From contig JAAEOP010000735.1 of NCBI GenBank assembly GCA_024223125.1, positions 1-60,195 of the forward strand: 60,195 bases of DNA. Direction: 5' to 3'. Position numbers and translations under genes: made by a program. Under the pieces are notes generated by a model that did not search any database, had not been told where the DNA came from, and worked only from the letters and a program-made list of their open reading frames with translations. Each line of letters opens with the position of its first letter. The stretch's first letter is position 1. Below, piece by piece: positions 8,921 to 17,946 of this stretch. Source of the DNA: Chloroflexota bacterium. Lineage in GTDB: Bacteria; Chloroflexota; Anaerolineae; Promineifilales; Promineifilaceae.

Positions 8921-9388
8921 TTATATTGAACTGTTAGAGGCTAATATGCGCTGAATTCTCGCCGCAATTGTGTTCATAGCTTCGTCACTGACGCGCTCTT
9001 CTTCGGGAATACCCAAATAACCCAGAACCTGGGCGCTGCAACGGTTTTGCGGCTGGTTTGCCATACGAGGAACAATATGGAAATGGACATGGGGATGATC
9101 TGGGTGTTCTGCAAATTGCAGCACATAGGTTTTTATACAGCCAGTGACTTCTTTGAGAGCGGCCGATACCTGCTGCATTAAGATACCTAATTCGGCCGCT
9201 TCATTCTCCATAAGCTCGTCAATTGCCTCTATGTGCCGTCGGGCAACCAACACCAGCCAGCCGGGTAGAGCGCTGTTGTAGCTGTGAACCACATCCCAAA
9301 ATTCTGTCCGGTAGATACAATCCCATAACGGAGCCACACCCGCATCACGCTGCTGGATAAGCTCACAAGTTTTGCAAAGCTTTTTCAT
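8921..9388 (-). CDS. HIT family protein
   Basis: This 155-aa protein carries the histidine triad HPHVHFHIV, preceded by FAEHPDHP, the catalytic site of HIT nucleotide hydrolases and transferases acting on AMP-linked substrates such as ApnA or AMP-lysine. N-terminal Cys residues (CKTCELIQQRDAG) match the zinc-binding start found in several bacterial HIT proteins. The length is close to the family norm. AGAGGTT precedes the ATG. Its cellular substrate cannot be told from sequence. It is separate from the divergent regulator upstream and from the aminotransferase behind it. Confidence 0.88.
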   Translation of the reverse strand: MKKLCKTCELIQQRDAGVAPLWDCIYRTEFWDVVHSYNSALPGWLVLVARRHIEAIDELMENEAAELGILMQQVSAALKEVTGCIKTYVLQFAEHPDHPHVHFHIVPRMANQPQNRCSAQVLGYLGIPEEERVSDEAMNTIAARIQRILASNSSI

Positions 9389-9414
9389 CTAACCTCTGAA
9401 ATCTGGGTACTATT

Positions 9415-9470
9415 AAAAAAATCCGCGATAATCCTGCAAATTCGCATTCATCCGCGTTCTATTCAAACTT
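9415..9470. repeat. ATCCGCGTT dispersed repeat
   Basis: The stretch has two degenerate copies of AAATCCGCG/CATCCGCGTTCTAT. A close relative (CATCCGCGTCCTATCCAAAC) is at 24703-24760 and a looser one at 55062-55132. It fills the space between the HIT gene and the aminotransferase. Confidence 0.5.
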
Positions 9471-9480
9471 TTCCGATTTA

Positions 9481-10632
9481 TTAACGGCTCAATACTTTCC
9501 TCAGGGCGGCCAGGAGTAATTCTACATTTTCGGGACGGCTGTTGAAGCCCATGAGGCCGACACGCCACACTTTGCCGGCCAGCTTGCTAAAACCGCCGGC
9601 TATTTCGATGTTGTATTCGTTGAGCAGACGGCCGTTAATCATTTTCGCATCCACCCCATCCGGCACACGCACAGTGGTCAGGGCGGGGATACGGTGGGCT
9701 GGGTTTTCTACATGGCAGGTCAGTCCCATTTCAGTTAATCCATCCCAAAATAGTTCGGCGATATTTTGATGGCGTTCCCATCGTTCGGCCAAACCTTCTT
9801 CCACAACGAGGCGCAGTCCTTCACGTAGGGCGTACATGGAATTGATGGGGGCGGTGTGATGGTAGCTGCGGGTACGGCCGTCCCAATAATTAGCCAGCGT
9901 CGTCATGTCCAGATACCAATTGGGTACTTTGCCTTGCCGCCGGTCCAATTTAGCCAGAGCGCGTTCGCCAAAGGTAAAAGGAGACGCGCCGGGCGGGCAG
10001 CTTAACCCTTTTTGGGAGCAGGAGTAGGCGGCGTCTACTCCCCAGTCATCCAGGAAGATGGGCGCGGTTGCCAGACTGGTGACGGTATCTATCAGCAGCA
10101 GGCAGTTGTGTTGGCGGCATAAGTTACCCAGGTCATCCATCGGCTGCAAAGCGCCGGTAGAGGTTTCAGCGTGAACGAGAGCCAGAACGGCCGGTTTATG
10201 TTCTTGCAACCCGGCACGGATTTCGTCGGGAGTAAAGACATCCCCCCACGCTTTTTCCATTGTACGTACATCGGCGCCATAGCGGGAGGCCATCTCTACC
10301 AGACGTTCGCCAAAGTAGCCGATGATGCCAATCAGGATAACGTCGCCCGGTTCAATCAGGTTAGCCAGGGTCGCTTCCATGGCCGCGCTGCCGGTTCCGC
10401 TGACGGGCAGGGTGAACGGGTTACTGGTTTGCCAGGTGTAGCGCAGCATCTCTTGAATATCGTTCATAACGCCGATGAAGCTGGGGTCTAAATGGCCGAC
10501 TTGCCGGTTGCTGATGGCTTGCAGAACGCGGGGGTGAGCATTGGAGGGGCCAGGGCCAAGCAGCAGGCGCGGCGGCATATCGAGTTGGGAAGCATAATAA
10601 CGGTGAGATTCATTAATATTGTAGGTTTTCAT
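9481..10632 (-). CDS. Alanine/serine-glyoxylate aminotransferase family protein
   Basis: This 383-aa PLP enzyme matches class V aminotransferases of the AGXT type. It has LLLGPGPSNAHPRVL at the N-terminus, VSGTGSAAMEA for phosphate binding, HAETSTG, LLIDTVTSLA with the cofactor Asp, and SQKGLSCPPG with the Schiff-base Lys. The C-terminal domain contains the conserved KVWRVGLMGFNS. It transfers an amino group from alanine or serine to glyoxylate, giving glycine plus pyruvate or hydroxypyruvate. Length is typical. The gene is not in an obvious operon. Which donor is used cannot be settled here. Confidence 0.9.
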   Translation of the reverse strand: MKTYNINESHRYYASQLDMPPRLLLGPGPSNAHPRVLQAISNRQVGHLDPSFIGVMNDIQEMLRYTWQTSNPFTLPVSGTGSAAMEATLANLIEPGDVILIGIIGYFGERLVEMASRYGADVRTMEKAWGDVFTPDEIRAGLQEHKPAVLALVHAETSTGALQPMDDLGNLCRQHNCLLLIDTVTSLATAPIFLDDWGVDAAYSCSQKGLSCPPGASPFTFGERALAKLDRRQGKVPNWYLDMTTLANYWDGRTRSYHHTAPINSMYALREGLRLVVEEGLAERWERHQNIAELFWDGLTEMGLTCHVENPAHRIPALTTVRVPDGVDAKMINGRLLNEYNIEIAGGFSKLAGKVWRVGLMGFNSRPENVELLLAALRKVLSR

Positions 10633-10648
10633 GGGATTCCTTTTTGAG

Positions 10649-10680
10649 AGATTCTACCTTTTACCAGAAAGGTAGAATCT
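10649..10680. repeat. AGATTCTACCTTT hairpin
   Basis: AGATTCTACCTTT (10649-10661) pairs with AAAGGTAGAATCT (10668-10680). It has the same architecture as the AGAGGTTCCACCTTT hairpins at 19313-19374 and 57181-57213 and sits just upstream of the aminotransferase start. Confidence 0.7.
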
Positions 10681-10791
10681 CAGAATTATGATGGTAAACA
10701 AAGGTTCCTATCTGGATGGGGAATGGTACGTCGCGTGGACTAATTTATCAAGTTTGGTGTAGTCGGGGAAGGAATATCAATAATCAGCCTA

Positions 10792-10831
10792 AAAACTGGA
10801 AACTGAACACCGAATACTGCTTACTGATCAC
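10792..10831. repeat. CTGAAAA-type degenerate tandem repeat
   Basis: The stretch AAAACTGGAAACTGAACACC and following ATACTGCTTACTGATCAC is a run of degenerate ACTGAAA-like heptamers. It overlaps the stop of the kinase-like gene. Relatives are at 28021-28093, 34178-34229, 34753-34784 and 40992-41040. Confidence 0.55.
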
Positions 10832-13526
10832 TATCGTCGGGCAATTCCAGGCCGGAGATGGGCAGGCTGGCAGGTGTAACCTGGGGTGGGGTAGGTGTTT
10901 GAAAGATGGGCTGGCTACGGCTGAGGAGGTTGGTGACGATAAAGATGCCCAGCAGAATGATCAACAGCAGCTCGACTATGAGTAAAGCCCAGTCGGGGAT
11001 TTGGGGTCTGACTTTTAGCTGGCCGGCTTTTTTCTGCTGACGGCCGTTTTCCGTCTGTACCTCTATCTCAAAAGGAATCTCTTTTTCGCGGCCCAGCAGC
11101 GGCCGTTCCCGGCTGCGTAAGGCGATGACTTGAGTAAGCGTTTCACCGGGTTTGAGCAGCAAACGGCCGCGCTGCCCGCCAAATTTGATCATCCCTTCTT
11201 TATCTCGTCCCACCAGACTGTAACTGTTTTGTACATTGCCTTCATTGCGGATGAGAATTTTGACATTTTGCCTATCCTCTACCTGAGAAGGCCAGACACT
11301 GACGGAGAAGCGTTCCCGGGGTTTGACCATGAGCATACCGTTGATGACGGCTGTTTCCCGTTCAAACAATTTGGAATGAATGATCACCTCAAAAGGGTAA
11401 TTGTCGGCCGGAATGCGATAGGAGATGAGTGTGCCTGCAGCCGGCATTTGGATGACCAGCGGAATGGAGGCGCGAGCACCCAGTGACAAGGTAACAAAAT
11501 GCTGGGTGAGGGTATACGTGCCTGCCGGCAAACCGGTGACAGCCAGTTTTAACGTGTCCAGCCCAATGCCTTGATTGAACAGCTCAATGTTGATCGTTTC
11601 CTCGTCGCCAGTAGCCAGAGCGAGTAAGGAGGGATACATGGCTACACTAAAACGGCCGTTGGCGCTTTGTACCTGTCTGGCGCTGTCTGGCACTTGAAAC
11701 AGTTCTGTTTTCATCTCTTCTTCAACCATAAAGGCGTCTAAATCGGCTTCATCTTCCGGTTCCCAATGCAAAAAGTAGGGACCGATCTGCAAAGTGTGTT
11801 CCGGGTACCATATTTCCGGTTGTTTGGGGAGTAGTTTGCGTCCCTGCCAGAAGGTCCCAGCGCTGCTGTTTAAGTCAGCCAACAGCCAACCTTTGGCTGT
11901 TTTTTCTAAAAGTGCATGATGCCGGGAGACATCATGCGAATTCAGCACAATGTCGTTTTCTTTGGAACGGCCGATGCGGATTCTGGGCCGGTTTAAGGAG
12001 ATGCGACGCGGCTTCTGACCCTGGCAAAGAATGACGATGCTGACGGCGCTTTCTACCAGGTCATGAACTTCAGTGGGCATTTCATATTCAACGGCCGGTT
12101 GGGGCACGGCCGTCATGGGTCGGAATGGAGCTGGCGTCGGCACAGGCACGGAAATTGGGGGCGTCTCCTGGTGAACAACCACCTCTATTTCCGGTTTGGT
12201 AGAAATGTTATCCGGCTGTTCAAAAATACGGGGTTCAGAAGGGAGCGGTTTAGCGACAGGCACCGGATCCGCCGGTCTCAAAGCATCTTCAAAATCAAAG
12301 ATCGGCGTGTCGAATTGGGGTTGTACGGACATCGTTTCAGACAATGCCAGATTATTGGGGTGAAAGGGGGGGATACTCTGTGACGGGACCGGGGGGGGAG
12401 TGGGAGCAACCGGGCTAGGCTGGGGCGTTGGCAGGCTGGGCTGGGGTGTGGGCGGTACGTCTGTACTGAGCGCAGACGAAGTGTCCGTGCGCTTTGAAAC
12501 GGCCGATTCTCCTGGAAACAACGGGTAGGTTCCCGGCGGCATGAGGCGGTCGGTTAGGTGACGAGTCGGTTTGCTCGGTTTGGGGGTGGGGCGATTCGGG
12601 GCTGACGTTGTTTGATTCACGGCCGAAATGATTTTGGTTTTGGCAGCTTTTATAACCATTTGGGACTGAAATGCCTGCTGCAAAACATCGGCTAGTTGTT
12701 CGGCTAATTGAAACCGGTTGGCCGGGTCTTTTTCCAGCGCTTTGTGTACGATATGGGCTATATCTGGCGGAACGCTGGGGCGAACTTCACGCAGAGGAAT
12801 AGGTATTTCGATGGCGTGGCGCATAATGGCTTCGGTGGGAGTGGTGATGTCGAAAGGAACCTGACCACACAATAACTGGTAAAGGATAATACCCATACTG
12901 TAGATGTCGGCACGGCCGTCTAAACGGCCATTGGTGCATTGTTCCGGCGACAGATAGGGAAAGTTGTCGCTCAGGTCAATAAAGGCCGTTTGTAAGCCAG
13001 ATTCAGGTATGAGGGCCGCGCCAAAGTCGGTTAACATCGCCCGGCGTGCCGGGTCGCCATATCGCCCGGGACGTTCTAGTTGTTTGATAAGGATGTTGCT
13101 GGATTTCAGGTTGAGATGTAGTGTCCCAGCTTGATGGGCAAATCCCAAAGCTTCGGCAACCTGGGACATAAGATGCAAGGTATCTTTTAGGGGCATAATC
13201 TGGCGACGAGCAGTCAGTGAGGACAATAGTTTCCCCAGACTGACGCCATTAACATAATCCATTACCAGATAGAAACGGCCGTGTATGGTGCCAAAATTGT
13301 AAAGCGTTACAATAGAAGGTTGTGTCAGACGAGAAATGCCACGGGCGGCTTGCATCAGACGCTGCCTGATGGCCGGATGTATGGCTAATTCCGGGGCAAT
13401 TATTTTTAGGGTCACAGAGCGTTCCAGGTTCAAATCTCTGGCCCGGTACACAACGCCGCTTTTGCCTTTGCCGATAAATGATTCAACTAAATACTGCTCG
13501 ATTTTTTGCCCGATGAGGTTGTTCAT
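10821..13526 (-). CDS. Ser/Thr kinase-like FHA membrane protein, probable pseudokinase
   Basis: The 901-aa protein has a PknB-type kinase fold (residues 10-285), a long Pro/Thr-rich linker, an FHA phosphothreonine-binding domain (about 490-590, RIRIGRSKENDIVLNSHDVSRHHALL), a beta-rich region and one membrane segment near the C-terminus (ALLIVELLLIILLGIFIVTNLL). The Gly loop (IGKGKSG), Lys41 (TLKII) and DFG (Asp167) are present. However, the catalytic Asp of HRD is Asn139 (HLNLKSSN), and the alpha-C Glu position near residue 60 reads Ala. It is therefore probably inactive and would signal by binding. An unusual feature is the C-terminal position of the membrane anchor. Confidence 0.85.
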   Translation of the reverse strand: MNNLIGQKIEQYLVESFIGKGKSGVVYRARDLNLERSVTLKIIAPELAIHPAIRQRLMQAARGISRLTQPSIVTLYNFGTIHGRFYLVMDYVNGVSLGKLLSSLTARRQIMPLKDTLHLMSQVAEALGFAHQAGTLHLNLKSSNILIKQLERPGRYGDPARRAMLTDFGAALIPESGLQTAFIDLSDNFPYLSPEQCTNGRLDGRADIYSMGIILYQLLCGQVPFDITTPTEAIMRHAIEIPIPLREVRPSVPPDIAHIVHKALEKDPANRFQLAEQLADVLQQAFQSQMVIKAAKTKIISAVNQTTSAPNRPTPKPSKPTRHLTDRLMPPGTYPLFPGESAVSKRTDTSSALSTDVPPTPQPSLPTPQPSPVAPTPPPVPSQSIPPFHPNNLALSETMSVQPQFDTPIFDFEDALRPADPVPVAKPLPSEPRIFEQPDNISTKPEIEVVVHQETPPISVPVPTPAPFRPMTAVPQPAVEYEMPTEVHDLVESAVSIVILCQGQKPRRISLNRPRIRIGRSKENDIVLNSHDVSRHHALLEKTAKGWLLADLNSSAGTFWQGRKLLPKQPEIWYPEHTLQIGPYFLHWEPEDEADLDAFMVEEEMKTELFQVPDSARQVQSANGRFSVAMYPSLLALATGDEETINIELFNQGIGLDTLKLAVTGLPAGTYTLTQHFVTLSLGARASIPLVIQMPAAGTLISYRIPADNYPFEVIIHSKLFERETAVINGMLMVKPRERFSVSVWPSQVEDRQNVKILIRNEGNVQNSYSLVGRDKEGMIKFGGQRGRLLLKPGETLTQVIALRSRERPLLGREKEIPFEIEVQTENGRQQKKAGQLKVRPQIPDWALLIVELLLIILLGIFIVTNLLSRSQPIFQTPTPPQVTPASLPISGLELPDDSDQ

Positions 13527-13702
13527 TGCTCACCAATATTAAGAGAATGGCTGCCGCTATTTTTGCAGTCAAGTATAAAATGTGAACCGGAGCCAGCCAT
13601 TCAAACCGCGTGAATAATGGCCGCATAACCGCACAGAGTAGATAATTCAGCCTAATCCTGGTGAACACGCCGTAAAATAGCATCCCCATCGGTCGTCAGC
13701 TA

Positions 13703-13711
13703 TGCTAGAAT
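13703..13711 (+). promoter_or_regulatory. Extended -10 promoter, TGCTAGAAT
   Basis: TGCTAGAAT lies 20 nt before the ATG at 13731, giving a predicted leader of about 13 nt. It matches the extended -10 elements seen before five other genes of the window. Confidence 0.45.
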
Positions 13712-13730
13712 AATCCTTATTTTCTAACCC

Positions 13731-14930
13731 ATGGTGAAACAAATGAATGTACGGACAATCCTTCCCCCAAACACCCTGCATTTACTACAAATTGCCTTTC
13801 CTGATTTAAGCCCCAACCATATCAATACGCTGGCTGACGCAGCCCAAATACGCACATTTCCGCCCGACTATGACATTTGCCGCGAGGGAGATGAGGGTAC
13901 CTCACTCTTTATTCTGGAAGAAGGGGAAGTGGCGATTATTGTTCACGCGAATGATGATCAGGAGATTTTGGTAGATACGCTGCATCCACCCAAATATTTT
14001 GGAGAGATGTCTTTTTTGGGCGAAACTACCCGTATGGCCACAATTCGTACCTTAACGGAGTGTCAATTGATAGAGGTAGAACAGGATGATTTTATGAAAA
14101 TCGCCCATACCAACCCCACCTTATTGCGGACACTGCTGCGCCAGATTATCGGGCATATTCAACGTACAGATCGGGCTGTTATTCAAGAGTTGAATGTGAA
14201 AAATATTGCTCTACAAGAAGCGTATGCCGACCTGGAAGAGCAGGAAGGTTTGCGTTCACAGATTATTGTAACGCTGTCCCATGAATTACGGACGCCGCTG
14301 ACTTCGATTCGTGGTTATCTGGGACTGATTAACCAGGGAGCGATGAGTGGCAACGCACTGAAAACAGCGTTGGAATCTATTACGCGCAATGTGGAAAAGA
14401 TAATCGGCCATACGAATGATTTGCTGCTGTTATATGAAATGCACCCCAAAACGGCCGCTATGGATTACATCAATGTGCCAGATGTGTTGATTGAAGCCTT
14501 AAATACAGCGCGGGCAACAATGGAGGCAGAGGCAGTGCAGGTGAAAATGGACATCACACCAGATCTGCCGGAAATTTATGCTGACCGACGCAGCCTAGTG
14601 TTGGCAACGCGGGCGCTCATTGAAAATGCGTTTAAGTTTTCGCCAGAGAAGAAACCGGTCACTTTGCGGGCTTGTCGGATGAATGGAGACGAGGTAGCTA
14701 TTGCCATTCAGGATGAAGGTATTGGCATTCCCCAGGCAAGCCTGAACCGGATTTTTGACCCCTTTTACCGGCTGGAGAAGGAAGGTCAAACACATTTGTT
14801 TCCTGGTCTGGGGGTGGGGTTGACCATTGCTAAGTTTGTAGTGGATCGGCATCACGGCCGTATTGAAGTCGGCAGTGAACCGGATACGGGTAGCACTTTT
14901 ACCATCTTTCTGCCCCGGCATGGTGCATAA
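13731..14930 (+). CDS. Soluble histidine kinase with N-terminal cyclic-nucleotide-binding domain
   Basis: The 399-aa protein opens with a CRP-type cNMP-binding domain (residues 25-135: GDEGTSLFILEEGEVAII, YFGEMSFLGETTRMATIRT). A short coiled linker follows (NIALQEAYADLEEQE), then HisKA with LSHELRTPL (His184) and HATPase_c (NAFKFSPE, DEGIGIP, GLGVGLTIAKF). There is no membrane segment. It should autophosphorylate in response to a ligand or partner; the phosphate-cassette Arg (TTRMATIRT) is compatible with cyclic-nucleotide binding. No response regulator is adjacent. It is divergent from the FHA pseudokinase gene, which may be functional linkage. Confidence 0.9.
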   Translation: MVKQMNVRTILPPNTLHLLQIAFPDLSPNHINTLADAAQIRTFPPDYDICREGDEGTSLFILEEGEVAIIVHANDDQEILVDTLHPPKYFGEMSFLGETTRMATIRTLTECQLIEVEQDDFMKIAHTNPTLLRTLLRQIIGHIQRTDRAVIQELNVKNIALQEAYADLEEQEGLRSQIIVTLSHELRTPLTSIRGYLGLINQGAMSGNALKTALESITRNVEKIIGHTNDLLLLYEMHPKTAAMDYINVPDVLIEALNTARATMEAEAVQVKMDITPDLPEIYADRRSLVLATRALIENAFKFSPEKKPVTLRACRMNGDEVAIAIQDEGIGIPQASLNRIFDPFYRLEKEGQTHLFPGLGVGLTIAKFVVDRHHGRIEVGSEPDTGSTFTIFLPRHGA

Positions 14931-14932
14931 TT

Positions 14933-14971
14933 GAGATTGGAGATTAAGAGATTGGACTAATCTCCAATCTC
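14933..14971. terminator. Hairpin after the histidine kinase gene
   Basis: GAGATTGGAGATTA (14933-14946) pairs perfectly with TAATCTCCAATCTC (14958-14971), starting 3 nt after the stop. It lacks a T-run, so it could be a terminator or another repeat-derived hairpin. Confidence 0.5.
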
Positions 14972-15059
14972 CCATAAGTTAGTTAATCTTCGATCTGAAG
15001 ACCAAAGGGACTGCAACCCATATTTTCTTGCTGCGTATGGGGGGTAGGAGTTTTAGCCA

Positions 15060-15509
15060 ATGAATGAAGAACCAGAAATCTTAAAGATCGAAATTCCGGT
15101 GGAAGAGGAAGATGTAGCCGGACCACCAACTAAATCACAATCGGATACTGTTTCAGCGGCCGATAAAGTAAAAAGCGGAGCGCGTCAGACAACACAGAAA
15201 ATGTGGCAGAGTGATGCCCGCAAAAAAGCAACTGACGGGGTGAAGAAAGGGGTCAAAGTGGGGGTAACGGCCGTAGCCGCCAAAAGTGCCGAACTGATGC
15301 ACGAACATATGGTTAAAGCGGCTGACCGACAAGCCCGGCAACAAGCTGCTAATTTAGAGACGCGCCTGAAAGAAACAGATTGGAAGGCGGAAGCGGGTAA
15401 AGGAGTCAGCGCTGGTTTAAGCTGGGCCAGCCAAAAAGCAGGGCAGCTTGCCGAACGTCTGAAATCGGAGCCAGATCAGCCAGAGCGAGATGACTCTGTG
15501 GAAGCGTAA
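15060..15509 (+). CDS. Hypothetical Ala/Lys-rich helical protein
   Basis: I do not recognise this 149-aa protein. The first 30 residues are acidic (EEPEILKIEIPVEEEDV). The remainder is Ala-, Lys- and Gln-rich and should be almost wholly helical, with a mildly hydrophobic stretch VKVGVTAVAAKSAELM that is probably amphipathic rather than a true membrane segment. Repeated short motifs (KSGARQTTQKMW, KKATDGVKKGVKVG, ASQKAGQLAERL) give a look like LEA or apolipoprotein-like helical proteins. A good GTAGGAG ribosome site precedes the ATG. It stands alone between a histidine kinase and a glycosyltransferase. Confidence 0.7.
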   Translation: MNEEPEILKIEIPVEEEDVAGPPTKSQSDTVSAADKVKSGARQTTQKMWQSDARKKATDGVKKGVKVGVTAVAAKSAELMHEHMVKAADRQARQQAANLETRLKETDWKAEAGKGVSAGLSWASQKAGQLAERLKSEPDQPERDDSVEA

Positions 15510-15571
15510 AGGGGTGTTTAACCGCCACCTTTATTGACTAAGGAATGGGGATTTTATTAAACCCCGAACTT

Positions 15572-15637
15572 GTCATACCTGCGAAGGCAGGTATCCATCT
15601 TTTTAGTCGAGTGGATTCCCGCTTTCGCGGGAATGAC
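15572..15637. repeat. REP-like inverted repeat, GTCATACCTGCGAAGGCAGGTATCC type
   Basis: GTCATACCTGCGAAGGCAGG (15572-15591) and ATTCCCGCTTTCGCGGGAAT (15614-15633) are two hairpins in mirrored arrangement with GTCAT/ATGAC ends. It lies between convergent genes, where it could also block read-through. Confidence 0.85.
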
Positions 15638-15659
15638 AAATTAAAGTTCATGGGATTAT

Positions 15660-17690
15660 TTAATCCTCATTCCTAACGATCGTCGGCCCAGGCAGAAGCA
15701 CACGGCCGTTTTGTAATACTATCCCATTCTCATCCCGTACCGACAGACGTTCCAATGTTTGCAGTGTGTACATGCCCACAGCAAACTGCGTAGAGCCAGC
15801 AGACGCTTCTGGAGATACCGTTAATAAGTATTTATCTTGCACACTCTCACCAGCAGACCAGAGGTAAGTCGGGTATTTACCATTTTGCGGTTGGCTGTCT
15901 ATTTGACCGTACAACTCCTCCGTTTCATTCAGCAAATGTGTAAACACAGTCCAATCGCCCACAGGTTGGTTTGCCGCTTTCCAATAAAGTGTAAGACGTA
16001 CTGTTTCTCCAGGTTGAACCTGTTCCGGTTCAAAGTCATAGCCAAGCAATTGCACATCCTGCCCCAGCAGAGTATTGATCGGATTGGCAATGGAATCCGC
16101 ATCAATGATTGGTCCGGTTTTATAAATCCACACATACGGCACGCCGTCAAATTCCACCACGTATTTCGGTTCCCGATTTTGATATGCTGCCCATACATTC
16201 CGCCAGTTCGAAATTTCCCTTTCGCGCATGATCCAATTGCGGGCAAAGACCAGATAATCCACTTGATCATCGGTCATAGAAACTGTTTTTCCACGGTAGT
16301 AGCGATCAAAGGATTCACCGTTTTGTACGCCAACAGTAGACACCTGTGATAACGGCAGGGTATTCAAATAATAAGCGGCTAAATCTAAACCTTCTCCCTG
16401 TTCTTGTCCAGCAATGAAACCCTCTTCGAGAATTACTTCCGGCGACCCAAAGAATCGGTTGAGATGAGTACCGTAATAAGGATGACGAGGGAGGGAGACG
16501 GCCGCTTGTCCGGCCACCATCAGCAGCAGTCCACCCCCATACAACCACTGACGCTTATTAGCAACCTTCTGCCAAAACAATACAGTTCCAAAGCCGGCCA
16601 TGATAATGATGAATTGAAAAGCGGGCAAAATATACCGTGCAGATTTTTTGCTGCCAATTGTCATTTGCAGCAAAAAAAAGAAAATGAAGGCCAGACACAG
16701 CCATAAGGTCAGCCGGTAGGCGGAAGGGACACGGCCGATGAAGAGGGCAGCAAGTACAAAAATAAAAGCCAACGTCACTACTTCTGTCATTTTTAAGCCG
16801 ATATTGACCGGATAAAAAAGCGGACCTGGATCGTCCTCGGTAATTTCACCCTGGAAAAGAATCGGGTTTTTGTGGGGTGTAATAGTATGGTTGGTTGTGC
16901 CAGAGATTGAGGCGCCTACCGCTGTGAACGGTTGCACCCACATTGCTGGCCACAGCAAGACGTAAGTAATTGTAACTACCAACAGCCAAAGGAGGAATGG
17001 GCGTATTATGGCAACGGCCGTTTCCCACCACCATACTTGTGCTTGCCATATCCGCCCCTTTTGCCACTGTTGAACAAGCTGCCATATCCCTAAACACAGT
17101 AGCAGAAATGGCGCCAGAAATAAAGATGGCGTCTTTGTAAGTAATGCCAGGCCAGCAAATAACCCGGACAAAAGTAGGTCATGCCGCCTAGTCTGGCGGA
17201 TATACAGCAGTATATACAATGCTGAAATCATCACAAACACACTCATGAGCGCGTCCAAATGCAGCGTTTTAGAGATAGATAGGTGAAAAGGATCCAGCGC
17301 CAGCAGCAAGGTGGCAACGCCGGCAACAGGCCAATTAAACAAGCGCCGTAGCAAAAAGAAGGTGAGTACAATTGCCAGAGAAATCACTAGCGCCAGGGGA
17401 ATGATTTCTATTTGCATCTGATTTACAAAGGGTTGTTTATCATAGTCAGGGTTGAAAAAACGGCCAACTCCCTGCGCCAGAGTCACCAACCACATGGTCA
17501 TTACGCCAGGATGCGCCGACTGGATCATTTCGGCAAAATGACCGCTTGTTAACGCATCTGCAAAAATCAGCCCTCGTTCATGCCACACAGTTGAACGCGC
17601 TACCGGATAAAGCGCCCGCGGGACAAAGGATATTATGAATAGAAAAATGGAAAATATCCATGTCCACATACGGCTTGATATTCTTACCAT
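15660..17690 (-). CDS. GT39-type membrane glycosyltransferase
   Basis: The 676-aa protein has an N-terminal signal anchor and about ten further membrane segments, then a soluble C-terminal part. The first outer loop has acidic residues and SAHPGVMTMW, as in GT-C enzymes related to ArnT and dolichyl-phosphate-mannose transferases (PMT_2). The C-terminal domain (VQPGETVRLTLYWKAANQP, TVFTHLLNE, YTLQTLERL) is a beta domain common in Chloroflexi glycosyltransferases. It would transfer a sugar from a polyprenyl phosphate to a lipid or protein outside the membrane. Neither donor nor acceptor can be read. The gene is transcribed alone. Confidence 0.85.
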   Translation of the reverse strand: MVRISSRMWTWIFSIFLFIISFVPRALYPVARSTVWHERGLIFADALTSGHFAEMIQSAHPGVMTMWLVTLAQGVGRFFNPDYDKQPFVNQMQIEIIPLALVISLAIVLTFFLLRRLFNWPVAGVATLLLALDPFHLSISKTLHLDALMSVFVMISALYILLYIRQTRRHDLLLSGLFAGLALLTKTPSLFLAPFLLLCLGIWQLVQQWQKGRIWQAQVWWWETAVAIIRPFLLWLLVVTITYVLLWPAMWVQPFTAVGASISGTTNHTITPHKNPILFQGEITEDDPGPLFYPVNIGLKMTEVVTLAFIFVLAALFIGRVPSAYRLTLWLCLAFIFFFLLQMTIGSKKSARYILPAFQFIIIMAGFGTVLFWQKVANKRQWLYGGGLLLMVAGQAAVSLPRHPYYGTHLNRFFGSPEVILEEGFIAGQEQGEGLDLAAYYLNTLPLSQVSTVGVQNGESFDRYYRGKTVSMTDDQVDYLVFARNWIMREREISNWRNVWAAYQNREPKYVVEFDGVPYVWIYKTGPIIDADSIANPINTLLGQDVQLLGYDFEPEQVQPGETVRLTLYWKAANQPVGDWTVFTHLLNETEELYGQIDSQPQNGKYPTYLWSAGESVQDKYLLTVSPEASAGSTQFAVGMYTLQTLERLSVRDENGIVLQNGRVLLPGPTIVRNED

Positions 17691-17867
17691 GCCGATATTA
17701 TCCCAAACCGACTATGTATCGACAAGAACCCATACCCCCATCCCTTATTATCTCATTGCCCTTAAATGCTCCCTGAAACTTGACACAACCTGACATATCA
17801 GCGACACTTCGCCATAAGCACAAGTCAGATTGTGGCTGCAAATTGACAAGTATGAAAATGGAACCGA

Positions 17868-17905
17868 GTTTCTCTGTTAGAGGCTCGGTTTCTCTGTTCT
17901 AACAG
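17868..17905 (+). promoter_or_regulatory. Repeated TTTCTCTGTT leader structure of the gdh gene
   Basis: Two copies of GTTTCTCTGTT flank a dyad in which CTGTTAGA pairs with TCTAACAG, and CGAG with CTCG. The two pairings are mutually exclusive, as in an attenuator. It lies 40-80 nt before the glutamate dehydrogenase ATG. A function is only inferred. Confidence 0.3.
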
Positions 17906-17946
17906 CCCAACCACATACCCACATATAAATGGAGTGAACAATTATT

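Noticed and set aside
7529..9388. Phage-defence role for the AlbA_2 regulator
   Set aside because: The family can occur near defence genes, but the neighbours here (lipoprotein peptidase, HIT protein) give no support.
12063..12383. Plus-strand open frame within the kinase-like gene
   Set aside because: It is antisense to the Pro-rich linker of the FHA protein; composition follows the coding strand.
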